This document shows positions 17,463-26,067 of a stretch of DNA of 36,592 nt, piece by piece (the first letter of the stretch is position 1; each line of letters begins with the position of its first letter). Source of the stretch: Polaromonas sp. CG_9.7 (GTDB lineage Bacteria; Pseudomonadota; Gammaproteobacteria; Burkholderiales; Burkholderiaceae_C); NCBI RefSeq assembly GCF_015752205.1, contig NZ_JADOVG010000028.1, positions 1 through 36,592 on the forward strand, read 5' to 3'. Position numbers and translations under genes: made by a program. Below the pieces are notes generated by a model, which saw nothing but the letters and a program-made list of their open reading frames with translations, made no database searches and was not told the DNA's origin.

Positions 17463-18152
17463 ATGGGTCAATTCACCAGCCTCACCTCTGCCGACGGTTT
17501 CACGGTTTCCGCCTATGTGGCCAAACCTGAAGGCACGCCGCGCGCGGCCATCGTCGTGCTGCAGGAAATCTTTGGCGTCAACTCGCACATCCGCGCGGTT
17601 GCCGACCGTTTTGCCGCCCAGGGCTATCTGGCTGTGGCGCCGGCCACGTTTGACCGCACCAGGACCGGCGTGGATCTTGGCTACACCGAGGACGACATGA
17701 AGGCCGGTTTTGAGCTCAAGACCGCTGTTGACGCGCTGCCGGGCGCTGGCGTGCTGCAAGACATCCAGGCTGCCATCGACCATGCCGCCGAACTCAGCGG
17801 CGGCAAGGTCGGCATCATCGGCTTTTGCTGGGGCGGCCTGCTGACCTGGAAAGCCGCCTGCCTGCTCAAGGGCCTGTCGGCAGCGGTTCCCTACTATGGC
17901 GGCGGCATGACGGCCGAAGCCGAAATCGCCCGCCAGCCGCAATGCCCCGTGATGGCGCACTTCGGCGACCGCGACCACTGGATTCCGATGGAAGGCATTG
18001 AGGCGTTCAAACAAGCACATCCCGAGGTGGCGGTGCATGTTTATTCGGCGGACCACGGCTTCAACTGCGACCAGCGCGGCGCATACGACGAAGCAGCGGC
18101 CAAACTGGCGCGTGAGCGCACGCTGGCCTTCCTGGCCGACCAGCTTGGCTGA
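17463..18152 (+). CDS. Dienelactone hydrolase family protein
   Basis: A 229-residue alpha/beta hydrolase with the DLH Cys-His-Asp triad: C122 in GFCWGG, D171 in DRDHWIP and H198 in HGFNCD. E35 in LQEIFGVN is the residue that holds the cysteine in the resting state. DLH opens the lactone ring in chlorocatechol degradation, but many homologues serve other esters. ATG at 17463 lies ten bases after AGGAG. Repeat copy 4 follows the stop codon. Confidence 0.9.
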   Translation: MGQFTSLTSADGFTVSAYVAKPEGTPRAAIVVLQEIFGVNSHIRAVADRFAAQGYLAVAPATFDRTRTGVDLGYTEDDMKAGFELKTAVDALPGAGVLQDIQAAIDHAAELSGGKVGIIGFCWGGLLTWKAACLLKGLSAAVPYYGGGMTAEAEIARQPQCPVMAHFGDRDHWIPMEGIEAFKQAHPEVAVHVYSADHGFNCDQRGAYDEAAAKLARERTLAFLADQLG

Positions 18153-18175
18153 CGGTTAAATGGCGATTGGCTGAA

Positions 18176-18239
18176 AAACAAGTGTTTTAAGCCTTTTCCG
18201 CTTACCAGGTAAGCGTGATTAGCTATTTTATTGATGGCA
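18176..18239 (+). repeat. Intergenic repeat family A, copy 4
   Basis: Shows the blocks TTTTAAGCC, TTTTCCGCTTACC with GGTAAGCG forming a small hairpin, then TTAGCTATTTTATTGATGGCA. It lies between the convergent dienelactone hydrolase and LysR genes. Confidence 0.65.
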
Positions 18240-18353
18240 AATTTCTCGCTCGCATTGAATCGGATGCTTTGGCTGCTCCGATTCGTCAGCTGGTTTGCAG
18301 GCAATGCCCCTGTGCCGGGGCGTTGCCTGCGACCACAAACGCTGACAGAAGCT

Positions 18354-19241
18354 TCAGTCAATCTTCCAGCGTTTTTCCAGGAATGCCAGCAGCGCCTTTA
18401 GCGCCGCGCTGTTCTGGCGGCGCTGCGTGTACGCCGCATAAAGCCAGATTGGTTCAGGGGTGAACTCTGGCAGCACGTCTTGCAAGCTGCCGTCTTCGAG
18501 CATTTTTTTCACCATCAGACAGGGCAGGCGGGCAACACCCATGCCTTTGACGGCCATCTGCATCAACGTCAAGGAATCGGTCGCGTCCATGCGGCTGCGC
18601 AAGGCAACGCTGTGAGGTTTTCCATCCACGTGAAATAACCACGTGGGTTGCAGACCGGAAAGCGACAGCGTCAAGGCATCGTGCAGTGCCAGTTCATCCG
18701 GGTGCGCAGGTTGGCCGCGCTTTTCCCAGTACCCCGGGGCGGCGCAGATGACCATGTGCATTGGTCGCAGTTTGCGCACGATGAGATTGGGATCAGGCGT
18801 TGCGCCGATACGCAGCGCCAGGTCCATGCCTTCTTCGACCATGTCGCGCACGCTGTTGCTCAAGTCCAGGCTGATCTGCACTTCAGGATAACGTCGCATG
18901 AAGTCGGCCAGCAAGATGGACAGTTCCACGCCGCCAATGCCATGCGGCGCCGTTATGCGCAGGCGTCCGCTGGGCTCACGCGAGCGGTGCAGCAATTCGT
19001 CGCGTGTCAGGGCCATCATTTCCAGCAAGGGCGTGCTGCGCTCAAGCAGCAAGGTGCCCGCGTCGGTCAGGCTGATGGTGCGCGTGCTGCGGTTGAGCAA
19101 GCGCGTGCCGAGTTGCCTTTCCAGCTCCGAAACGTACTTGCTGACATTGGCCTTGGAGACATCCAGCGCGACGGCCGCGCGGGAAAAACCGCCACGGGCT
19201 GCCACTTCACGAAAGGTGCTGATAAGTTTGAGGGTGTCCAT
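18354..19241 (-). CDS. LysR-family transcriptional regulator
   Basis: A 295-residue regulator. The N-terminal winged HTH covers about residues 1-60 (FREVAARGGFSRAAVALDVS, then ANVSKYVSELERQLG), followed by a substrate-binding domain from about 90 (GRLRITAPHGIGG) to the end. It is of the CrgA/DhcR-like type common in betaproteobacteria. ATG at 19241 has GGAAACA in front of it; ATG at 19250 and TTG at 19277 are in-frame alternatives. It is divergent from the DUF4148 gene, its most likely regulatory neighbour, and convergent with dienelactone hydrolase. Effector unknown. Confidence 0.88.
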   Translation of the reverse strand: MDTLKLISTFREVAARGGFSRAAVALDVSKANVSKYVSELERQLGTRLLNRSTRTISLTDAGTLLLERSTPLLEMMALTRDELLHRSREPSGRLRITAPHGIGGVELSILLADFMRRYPEVQISLDLSNSVRDMVEEGMDLALRIGATPDPNLIVRKLRPMHMVICAAPGYWEKRGQPAHPDELALHDALTLSLSGLQPTWLFHVDGKPHSVALRSRMDATDSLTLMQMAVKGMGVARLPCLMVKKMLEDGSLQDVLPEFTPEPIWLYAAYTQRRQNSAALKALLAFLEKRWKID

Positions 19242-19444
19242 TGTTTCCATTTCTGAAACAGAGTGATTCTGTCTCAAGGTACTTAAAAATGCAACTAAGC
19301 ACCTACCTGTTAATCACACCATACGCAAGGTTGCAAACCCTGTGAATCGCGTTTTCGGCACAGCCGGGCTTGACTGATTGGCCAATGCCGCAAAGCGTAC
19401 CTGATTCAATGGAACCATTAACTTAACTTGAAAGAAACGACATC

Positions 19445-19762
19445 ATGAACACCACCAAAATCCTGGCTTCCACCATCATTGCCATGGCATCGGCCATGGC
19501 CGGCAACGCTTTTGCGCAAGCCCCTGACCATGTGTATCCCCCCGTCAACACCATGTCCAGCAGCGTGACGCGGGCAGAAGTCCAGTCCGAACTGGCGCAG
19601 GCGCAGAAAAACGGCGTGGCATTGCGCGATACCACTGACCATGGCTATGCAGGCAGCATGGCCGCCATGAATGGCAACACAAGCAAAACGCGTGCTGAAG
19701 TGCATGCCGAACTGCACAGCTACATGATGAATGGCGGCGGCATTCCTTACGATCACAGCTAA
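19445..19762 (+). CDS. Small secreted DUF4148-type protein
   Basis: A 105-residue protein with a Sec signal peptide (MNTTKILASTIIAMASAMAGNAFAQ, cleavage near 25). The mature part holds two SVTRAEVQSELAQAQ / KTRAEVHAELHSY repeats, the mark of DUF4148, a periplasmic family seen mostly in Burkholderiales and of unknown function. AAAGAAACGAC precedes the ATG. It is divergent from the LysR gene. Confidence 0.82.
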   Translation: MNTTKILASTIIAMASAMAGNAFAQAPDHVYPPVNTMSSSVTRAEVQSELAQAQKNGVALRDTTDHGYAGSMAAMNGNTSKTRAEVHAELHSYMMNGGGIPYDHS

Positions 19763-19998
19763 AGCAAGCATTGACTGACAACACCCGGAACACCGGGCGG
19801 TCAGATCAAAAAAAGCGACCAAGGCGGCAATTCGGGCCGCCTGTCCGCATTTCTCCGTGGCCTGCGCTTGCACCTGGCACATTGACCCCATGTTGCTCCC
19901 GGCCAGGTCATCTGAACCGGGCTTTGCCATGCCTTGGATGGCGGCAAAAAAAGCGAGCAGCAACCCCATTTTTAGTGCGCAGCGGCTGCGCCATTTCA

Positions 19999-20787
19999 TC
20001 ACTGGTCCAGCCTTTGCGCGGCGTATAAGGCGTTTTCAATGGCTGCACCTTCAGCGGTGTTGTCAAAGACGCACCAGACGGAAACCCCGGGTGCTGCCGC
20101 CTGCTGCAGCCTGGCGACGAGGGCATCAAGCCTGGCACGGTCATAGGCCGAGTAGTACATGCGAGGCGAGCCATGCAGGCGAACATACACCAGGCCGGCA
20201 AAGCCACCCGGCAGGTGACCGGCTTCATGCACCACCGGATCTGCCAGCACGCGGCTTGTTTGCCAAGCCTTCAGCAACGGGTCGGCCGATGTCGCAAACC
20301 AGCTGACATGTCGTGGTTCAAACGCCACCAAACCGCTGTGGCGCTTGCGCAGAACCTCCAAAAAATCCTCTGTCAATACGGCATCGAAGGCCAGGCTGGG
20401 CGGCAGTTGCACCAGCAGGGAGCCAAGTTTTTCACCCAGGCCACCGACCTGCGCCAGAAAGTCGTCGAGCAGCCCGGCGCAACCGGCCAGGCGCTGCTGA
20501 TGCGTGATGGTTTTGGGCAGCTTGACCGAAAAGCGGAAGTTATCGGGCACGCTGGCTGCCCAGCGGGCATAGGTGGCGGTCTGGTGCGGCCGGTAAAACG
20601 ACGAGTTGATTTCGACCGCGTTAAACCGGTCGGCATAGCGCTGTAAATGCGTGCCAGCGGCAGGAAACGCTGCCCACAGTGCACGCGGCAGGCTCCAGCC
20701 GGCGCAGCCGATGTTGATGCCGCCGCCATGGGGCGAAAGTCGGGTTGGCCCGGACGCTGATTCGTCATAAAAGAGGTTGGTTTGCAT
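19999..20787 (-). CDS. DUF72 family protein
   Basis: A 262-residue TIM-barrel-like protein. DUF72 hallmarks are NIGCAGWSLP at the start, FNAVEINSSFYRPHQTATYARW, FRFSVKLPKTITH, LVQLPPSLAFD and YVRLHGSPRMYYSAY. The family is widespread and has no confirmed activity. ATG at 20787 precedes a 30-residue N-terminal tail. It lies downstream of the response regulator on the same strand, separated by repeat copy 5. Confidence 0.87.
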   Translation of the reverse strand: MQTNLFYDESASGPTRLSPHGGGINIGCAGWSLPRALWAAFPAAGTHLQRYADRFNAVEINSSFYRPHQTATYARWAASVPDNFRFSVKLPKTITHQQRLAGCAGLLDDFLAQVGGLGEKLGSLLVQLPPSLAFDAVLTEDFLEVLRKRHSGLVAFEPRHVSWFATSADPLLKAWQTSRVLADPVVHEAGHLPGGFAGLVYVRLHGSPRMYYSAYDRARLDALVARLQQAAAPGVSVWCVFDNTAEGAAIENALYAAQRLDQ

Positions 20788-20796
20788 GAACCCCCC

Positions 20797-20862
20797 GGTT
20801 TTTATAAAAAAAGCGATTCGCGCTTATCCTGCGTACATAAGCAGCTATCTTTTTTGATGAAT
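20797..20862 (+). repeat. Intergenic repeat family A, copy 5
   Basis: Blocks: TTTATAAAAAAAGCG, TTCGCGCTTATCC, then ACATAAGCAGCTATC and TTTTTTGATGAAT. It lies between the DUF72 gene and the receiver-protein gene. Confidence 0.6.
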
Positions 20863-20880
20863 AAAAGGTGCGTCAGCTGT

Positions 20881-21255
20881 TCAGGCGCTGAAGATTGGCA
20901 AGGCTTGCGCCATCTGCTGAAAGGAAACAGGCTTGATGAGTACCTGGTCAAACCCGGCCTCCAAAAGAGGCTGCAGGGCTTCTTCCATGCAATGTGCGGT
21001 ATAGCCCACCACACGGATATCTCCTTGCGGAAATTGCGCCCGGACATGACATGCCAGTTGATCGCCCGACAAGCCGGGCATGCGAATGTCGATCAGCAAG
21101 GCGTGCGGTTGCGCCTGTTTCAGACGGCGGATGACGTCATGGCCGTTGCTGAATTCCTCGACTTCCCAGCCCAGCCGCTCCAGGTAGGCGTGCGCCAGAA
21201 TGCGGTTCACCTCCTCATCGTCAACGACCCAAACCACGGGGTGAAGCTGCGTCAT
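20881..21255 (-). CDS. Single-domain response regulator (receiver only)
   Basis: A 124-residue CheY-like protein: acidic pair D12/D13 (VVDDEE), phosphoacceptor D56 (LLIDIRMPG), T86 (GYTA) and K108 (LIKP). There is no output domain. Its ATG overlaps the stop of the sensor kinase gene by four bases (ATGA), so the kinase is its probable phosphodonor. It could pass phosphate to the Hpt protein encoded at 25692, acting as a phosphorelay intermediate rather than an effector. Confidence 0.9.
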   Translation of the reverse strand: MTQLHPVVWVVDDEEVNRILAHAYLERLGWEVEEFSNGHDVIRRLKQAQPHALLIDIRMPGLSGDQLACHVRAQFPQGDIRVVGYTAHCMEEALQPLLEAGFDQVLIKPVSFQQMAQALPIFSA

Positions 21256-23009
21256 GCTGGTTTTCTTTCTGCGGGAACGCTGTAAGGAATGAAGATGTCA
21301 ACCGTAGTGCCATATGCCACATTGGAAGTCAGGGTGATTTTGCCGTGCAGGAGATGCAGCAATTCCCTGCACAGTGCCAGACCCAGTCCGAAGCCTTTGA
21401 GGCAGGAACTGAAGGCTTGCGCATCAACAGTATTAAAGCGTTCAAACACCTGCGAAGTCTTGTCGGACGCAACGCCGATGCCGGTGTCGATGACGGAAAT
21501 CAGCAAACCTTCGTTCCCTGCGGGTTTGACCATTATTAAAATTGAGCCAGTGGGTGTGAACTTGATGGCGTTGTGGATCACGTTGTTCATGACTTGAACC
21601 AGTTTGGCACGGTCAGACTGCACCGTATTCTGCACAAGGTCATTTATCGAAAGCGACAACTCGACGTTTTTTTCGTCAGCATTCACCTTGTGAATCGTTA
21701 TCAGCATTTCCATCAGCTCGGGTATTTGGACAGGCTCCAGCGTCAGCCCCATCTTGCCCGACTCGATCTTTGTCAGGTCCAGAATGGTGTTGACCAGTGC
21801 ATTCAGATGGGTGCCGCTTTTGTGGATCAGACCCGCGTACTGAATGATCCGGGGTTCGGGGGAGGTGTCGCGGATCAACTCCGAAAAGCCGAGTATCGAG
21901 TTCAGCGGCGTGCGCAACTCGTGCGACAACGAAGCCAGGAAGTTTGACTTGATCTGGTTGCCCTCCAGTGCCCGCAGGCGGTTTTCTTCAAGCAGGTCAA
22001 GATAGCGTTTTTGCTTTTTGGCCAGCCGGGCAATGGTGGTGGCCACCACGGTCAACACCACGGCCAGCGCCAGCGCCAGGCTACGGATCAGATTCCAGCG
22101 GCTGTTGAAATTTTGCAACTGTTCGTGCAGTCCCGTACCCACCGTCACCAACAGCGGATAGCCCTCCACGCGGTGAAATCCAATCCGGCGGTAAATTCCG
22201 TCGCCAAGATCCGGTTCGTCATAAATACCGGCAGGCAGGGTGCTGACTTGCTTCCAATTGGGTGATGCCTGGGCATCCTGACCGGCGCTGAATCCCTGGT
22301 TGGTCAGTCGGAAGCGAACGATTCCGTCCAAACCAATGATGGACAGCCTGCCCTGATGGGTCAGCGCCTTCAAGTCAGTGAAAAAATTTTTCAGCAGTTC
22401 CGGGTCAATGCTGGCCACGATCACGCCCATAAATTTTCCGTCAGGGTCCAGCATGGGCCGCACCAACTGCAGCGACAACTTATTGGATACCCGGCCGAGC
22501 ACTGGCTCGCTGATGAACAGGCGGTCTTCGGAATTGTTCTTGAAGACCTGGAAGTGCACCTGGTCTGCGATGCTGACCGGCATGCCGGGCATGCCCAGTG
22601 AGGTATCCACTACCTGACCTTCGACATTGGCCACGGTAACTTGCAGCACCATGCCATTGAGCTCTTGCAGCTGGCTGTTCATGGCGGCCTGTGCCGGCAG
22701 GCGCAAGCCCTGCAGATGCTGCTTGCGCAACACTGTGAGCTGCCGGTCAACGATAGCCAGATTAAACATGACAAACTTGGCGTAACCTTTGGCGTTCAGG
22801 GACACGTTCGCGTCCAGCGCATTATTGACACCTCGCTGGTCAGCCCGGTGCACCAGCAGCGCAGCGCTGCCCAGCACCGCGATGCTCAGGCTGCAGGCAA
22901 TCCAGGCCAGGCGCGCAATGCCCATGGCATGGACCAGACGCCACCACGCTGCAATATTCCAGGTTCCACCAACGGCATTGACACGGAGTTCACTGGGCAA
23001 AAAAGACAT
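21252..23009 (-). CDS. Membrane sensor histidine kinase
   Basis: A 585-residue kinase. Residues 32-53 and 308-327 are membrane helices, enclosing a periplasmic Cache/PDC-like sensor of about 250 residues (SIADQVHFQVFKNNSED, GVIVASIDPELLKNFF). The cytosolic part has a HisKA domain with H363 in SHELRTPLN and an HATPase domain with N box NVIHNAIKFT, G1 DTGIGV, F box VFERF and G2 GFGLGLALCR. The signal is unknown; small organic ligands are usual for such sensors. ATG at 23009 follows no strong RBS. It is coupled to the receiver gene and lies 78 bases after the hybrid kinase gene. Confidence 0.92.
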   Translation of the reverse strand: MSFLPSELRVNAVGGTWNIAAWWRLVHAMGIARLAWIACSLSIAVLGSAALLVHRADQRGVNNALDANVSLNAKGYAKFVMFNLAIVDRQLTVLRKQHLQGLRLPAQAAMNSQLQELNGMVLQVTVANVEGQVVDTSLGMPGMPVSIADQVHFQVFKNNSEDRLFISEPVLGRVSNKLSLQLVRPMLDPDGKFMGVIVASIDPELLKNFFTDLKALTHQGRLSIIGLDGIVRFRLTNQGFSAGQDAQASPNWKQVSTLPAGIYDEPDLGDGIYRRIGFHRVEGYPLLVTVGTGLHEQLQNFNSRWNLIRSLALALAVVLTVVATTIARLAKKQKRYLDLLEENRLRALEGNQIKSNFLASLSHELRTPLNSILGFSELIRDTSPEPRIIQYAGLIHKSGTHLNALVNTILDLTKIESGKMGLTLEPVQIPELMEMLITIHKVNADEKNVELSLSINDLVQNTVQSDRAKLVQVMNNVIHNAIKFTPTGSILIMVKPAGNEGLLISVIDTGIGVASDKTSQVFERFNTVDAQAFSSCLKGFGLGLALCRELLHLLHGKITLTSNVAYGTTVDIFIPYSVPAERKPA

Positions 23010-23087
23010 GTGTGGCGTTTTGGCGTGGGAGTCAATGTTGGAAGAATATAAGCAAAAAATACGGAAGACGGTACTGAGTTTGGCTTT

Positions 23088-24737
23088 TTAGAATTCGACC
23101 TGGCCTGTCTGGCAGGTCTCGAGCGCTGACGTCAGCGCTTGCAGCATGGCTACCCGCGACAGTGGCTTGGTCAGACTGTTCGTCATGCCTGCGCTCAGGC
23201 AGCGGTTCATGTCTTCGCTGAAAGCGTGGCCGCTGATGCCGATGATTGGAAGGGCCGCCAGGTAACGCTGGCGTGCAGGCGAATCCTGCGGCTGGGGCTG
23301 GCGAATGCGTCGGGTAGCCGTCAGTCCGTCCATTACCGGCATGGAAACGTCCATGAGCACGGCGTCAAAATAGCTTTCCTTTGACAACTCATCAAGCGCT
23401 TCCTGGCCGTTGGCGCGGCATACCGTCACCGCCTCTGCCTGGTGCAGCCACGCTTGCAGCAGTATCTGGTTGGTCAGATCGTCTTCAACCACCAAAATGC
23501 GCAAGCCAGCCAGCCGCTCCAGCCCGGCGGGAGGGGCGGTTTCCATGGCCGTCACCAATGAATGGCTAAGCTGCAGATCGACCCAGAATTCAAAGGTCGA
23601 ACCCTTGCCGGGCTGGCTCCTCACTGAAAGTTCGCCGCCCATCAGCTCAACCAGTTCCTTGCTGATGTACAAGCCCAGGCCCGAGCCGCCATGGTGCCGG
23701 CTCACCGATGCGCTGCCTTGATGAAACGAGTCAAAAAGCTGCGCTTGCTGTTCAGGCTGAATACCCATGCCGGTGTCGGTGACTGATATCGTCAGGCGCC
23801 ACAGGTCTTGTTGTGCAAGCAGTATTCGGGAATAAACAGCAACCTTCACACTGCCTTGAGGCGTGAACTTGAGCGCGTTGCTCACCAGGTTGTTAACCAC
23901 CTGCGACAAGCGATGCGGATCCCCGATATAGCATGTGTGCGGTAGTGCGTGTTCAAGTTGCAGCGCAACGCCTTTGTCCCCGGCCAGCGGGCTGAAGGCA
24001 TGAACCGCGGCACTGAGGATTTCAACCAAATCAAAAGGCACCTGTTCGGTTTCAACCAGTCCTGCCTCGATTTTTGAAAAATCCAGCACATCCTTGATCA
24101 ATGCACGCAAGTTACGCGAGCTTTTTTTCAGGCTGGACACGTAGGTGCGCTGCTGTGAATCGAGCGATGACGAGGCGAGCAAGTCGATCATGCCCAGCAC
24201 GCCGTTCAATGGCGTCCGGATTTCATGGCTCATGCTGGAGAGGAAACGGCTTTTGTTTTCACTGGCCTGCTTGAACTCATGTGTCTGCTCCTTGGCCAGG
24301 CGCAGTTCCAGATCTTCAATCAAGGCAAAGCGCAACGACAGGCAAATGTGCATTTGCCCCTGCCAGGCGAAATGCGCGACAGACAGCCTGGTTTTTTTGA
24401 GCTGCAGGTTGCTGTTGAGAATCCATATGTCCATGTCTTGCACCACCTGATCTTGCGCGGGGACTGCGCCCTTTACGTGCAAAAGTAGCTTCAGTTTTTG
24501 CTGATCTGTGGGCGTGAACAACTGGGAAACAGGGCTGCCGAGCAGATGGCTGGAGCGCCATCCGAGCAGCCGGGTGACGGGTTTGCTGACATAAACAATG
24601 ACGCCTTCGGCATTGACCACCAAGGTCACGCACGGCAACAGATCGAGTGCTTGCCCGGCCAGCCCGTCCAGACCGGCAGAGGGCAGGGCAGGGGTGTCAG
24701 AGTACTTTGCTAAAAATGTCTTGAGTAAACGTTTCAT
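23088..24737 (-). CDS. Soluble hybrid histidine kinase with PAS and receiver domains
   Basis: A 549-residue protein without membrane helices. Order: PAS-like domain at about 28-140 (VTLVVNAEGVIVYVSKPVTR), HisKA with H171 in SMSHEIRTPLNG, HATPase (NLVSNALKFT, DTGMGI, LFDSF, GSGLGLYIS), then a receiver with E418/D419 (VVEDD), D463 (LMDVSMPVMDG) and a terminal SLTKPL lysine. This is the layout of a kinase feeding a His-Asp-His-Asp relay, which needs an Hpt protein; one is encoded nearby at 25692. It is divergent from the HTH-receiver gene. Confidence 0.93.
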   Translation of the reverse strand: MKRLLKTFLAKYSDTPALPSAGLDGLAGQALDLLPCVTLVVNAEGVIVYVSKPVTRLLGWRSSHLLGSPVSQLFTPTDQQKLKLLLHVKGAVPAQDQVVQDMDIWILNSNLQLKKTRLSVAHFAWQGQMHICLSLRFALIEDLELRLAKEQTHEFKQASENKSRFLSSMSHEIRTPLNGVLGMIDLLASSSLDSQQRTYVSSLKKSSRNLRALIKDVLDFSKIEAGLVETEQVPFDLVEILSAAVHAFSPLAGDKGVALQLEHALPHTCYIGDPHRLSQVVNNLVSNALKFTPQGSVKVAVYSRILLAQQDLWRLTISVTDTGMGIQPEQQAQLFDSFHQGSASVSRHHGGSGLGLYISKELVELMGGELSVRSQPGKGSTFEFWVDLQLSHSLVTAMETAPPAGLERLAGLRILVVEDDLTNQILLQAWLHQAEAVTVCRANGQEALDELSKESYFDAVLMDVSMPVMDGLTATRRIRQPQPQDSPARQRYLAALPIIGISGHAFSEDMNRCLSAGMTNSLTKPLSRVAMLQALTSALETCQTGQVEF

Positions 24738-24789
24738 AGCATGGCTTGAGAGCCTGGTTCCTGGGACGCTTGACCTGGAATTCGACGTT

Positions 24790-24804
24790 TTATCAGTCTG
24801 ATAA
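24790..24804. promoter_or_regulatory. Palindrome in the divergent phosphorelay promoter region
   Basis: TTATCA-GTC-TGATAA, perfect 6-bp arms, between the hybrid kinase and HTH-receiver genes. It is operator-like, but the binding protein is unknown. The nearby HTH-receiver protein is the obvious candidate. Confidence 0.45.
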
Positions 24805-24880
24805 TCACAATGTTCGTTTATTTATCTGTTGATCATTGTCAATTTATCGATTTTGGTAAAGTATGGATCAATTTGTGATT
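24803..24880. promoter_or_regulatory. Spaced 8-bp inverted repeat in the same region
   Basis: AATCACAA (24803-24810) and TTGTGATT (24873-24880) are exact inverted copies 62 bases apart. A second, shorter pair TTGATC...GATCAA lies inside. This spacing suits two operator half-regions bracketing the promoters. Confidence 0.4.
24836..24864 (+). promoter_or_regulatory. Candidate promoter for the HTH-receiver gene
   Basis: -35 TTGTCA (24836-24841), 17-base spacer, -10 AAGTAT (24859-24864). On the other strand a perfect TTGACA (24837-24842) overlaps the same bases and could serve the hybrid kinase gene, though a clear -10 for it is not visible. Confidence 0.4.
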
Positions 24881-24994
24881 TTTTTTGAATGTTGGCGAGT
24901 TATTCATCGGTGCGCCCGAAGCCTTTTGCATACACCTGCCAGTGCCTGCGGCAACACACGCGTAGTTCACTCGATTGTAAGAATGTTGTAAATA

Positions 24995-25648
24995 GTGAAA
25001 GAAGATTTTTTTGGTATTGGCGCGGCATCCAGGATTCTTGGGCTGTCCAGGAGGTCTCTGCAAAAGCTGGTCGATTCGGGAAGGATTCCGGCTGTCAAAA
25101 CCACAGGCGGGCACCGCCGGATAACGCGTGATGCAGTCAATGCCGTGAGTCACAAAACCGGGCCAAATGCATTGCTGCGCAGGGTTGAGTCGCCTGCCGC
25201 TGGGGCGGGTGTGCTGGCCGCTCAACGGCCAGAAGCGTTGACTGTTCTCCTGGTCGAAGATGGTGCCGCCACGGGAGCGCTCATCGCCCACAGGCTTGGA
25301 GAATGTTACCCGTGCGTCAATTTTTTGCTGGCGACCGATGGCCTGGAAGCCGTGCTGATGCTGGAGCGCAACCGTCCCCAAATCCTGATCACCGATCTGA
25401 ACATGGAGCCGTTTGACGGCTTCATGCTGCTGCAGCTGGTCAGCGGTCGGCCCGAATACCAGTCAGTTGCGCTGGTGGTCACTTCCTGCATGAGCGAGCA
25501 GGAAATTGACCGGCGCGGCGGACTCCCGCCCAACATGCTGTTTTTCCCCAAGCCGCTTGATTTGCAACGGCTGCGGGGCTTTGTCGATGCGCATGTCCAG
25601 CGGTGTTACGTCAACGCACGGCAGGTCCTGGTGCGGAACAAGGCATGA
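24995..25648 (+). CDS. Response regulator with N-terminal excisionase/MerR-like HTH and C-terminal receiver
   Basis: A 217-residue protein with an unusual order. Residues 6-50 form an HTH of the excisionase/MerR type (GIGAASRILGLSRRSLQKLV, GRIPAVKTTGGHRRI), a 35-residue linker follows, and a receiver domain occupies about 83-205 with E88/D89, phosphoacceptor D134 (LITDLNMEPFDG), T163/S164 and K186 (FFPKPLD). Most response regulators have the receiver first. The start is GTG at 24995 with no strong RBS. It is divergent from the hybrid kinase and 43 bases before the Hpt gene, so it is the likely DNA-binding output of the relay. Confidence 0.9.
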   Translation: MKEDFFGIGAASRILGLSRRSLQKLVDSGRIPAVKTTGGHRRITRDAVNAVSHKTGPNALLRRVESPAAGAGVLAAQRPEALTVLLVEDGAATGALIAHRLGECYPCVNFLLATDGLEAVLMLERNRPQILITDLNMEPFDGFMLLQLVSGRPEYQSVALVVTSCMSEQEIDRRGGLPPNMLFFPKPLDLQRLRGFVDAHVQRCYVNARQVLVRNKA

Positions 25649-25691
25649 GCCGCTCCTGTCCCGCTCTGGTCTTTGCTTGCAGGGCAAGCTC

Positions 25692-26030
25692 ATGAGCGCC
25701 GAAATCGATTTGCGGAAGTTTGAGCAAACTTCCGGCAACCTGAAATGGCTGCCCATGGTGGCCGCCGCATTTTTGCGGCAGTTGCCCCAATGGCGTGTGG
25801 ATTTTGCTGCCGCCCTGGCGACGAGAAACCTCACCTACCAAGGTGATCTGCTGCACAAAATCAAGGGATCCTGTTACGCCGTGGCGGCCTACCCCACCAT
25901 CGAGGTGATTCGTCAGGCTGAAGCGGCGCATGCGCTCGGCAAGCCGCTGAGGCCGTCCCGGCTGCTTCGCCATCTGGAATCGGTCGAGGCCGAACTGCAC
26001 GCCATCGTCGCCAGCGCGCCGGCCAAGTGA
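25692..26030 (+). CDS. Hpt (histidine phosphotransfer) protein
   Basis: A 112-residue helical protein with the Hpt signature at H55 (LLHKIKGSCYAV). It has no kinase domain and would shuttle phosphate between the receiver of the hybrid kinase and that of the HTH-receiver protein. ATG at 25692 (MSAEIDLRKF) is chosen because the longer frame from 25506 runs over the preceding gene. It follows the HTH-receiver gene by 43 bases and is probably cotranscribed. Confidence 0.83.
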   Translation: MSAEIDLRKFEQTSGNLKWLPMVAAAFLRQLPQWRVDFAAALATRNLTYQGDLLHKIKGSCYAVAAYPTIEVIRQAEAAHALGKPLRPSRLLRHLESVEAELHAIVASAPAK

Positions 26031-26067
26031 GCGGCGCAGTCTGACTGGCGGCTGTGCAGAATCGGCC

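Noticed and set aside
19418..20002. A 194-codon minus-strand frame across the DUF4148 gene
   Set aside because: It covers a plus-strand gene with signal peptide and DUF4148 repeats, and it ends over the DUF72 gene. No domain is visible.
24995..25150. Excisionase-like HTH as a sign of a prophage or integrated element
   Set aside because: The HTH is fused to a receiver domain and sits among phosphorelay genes. No integrase, attachment site or phage gene is nearby.
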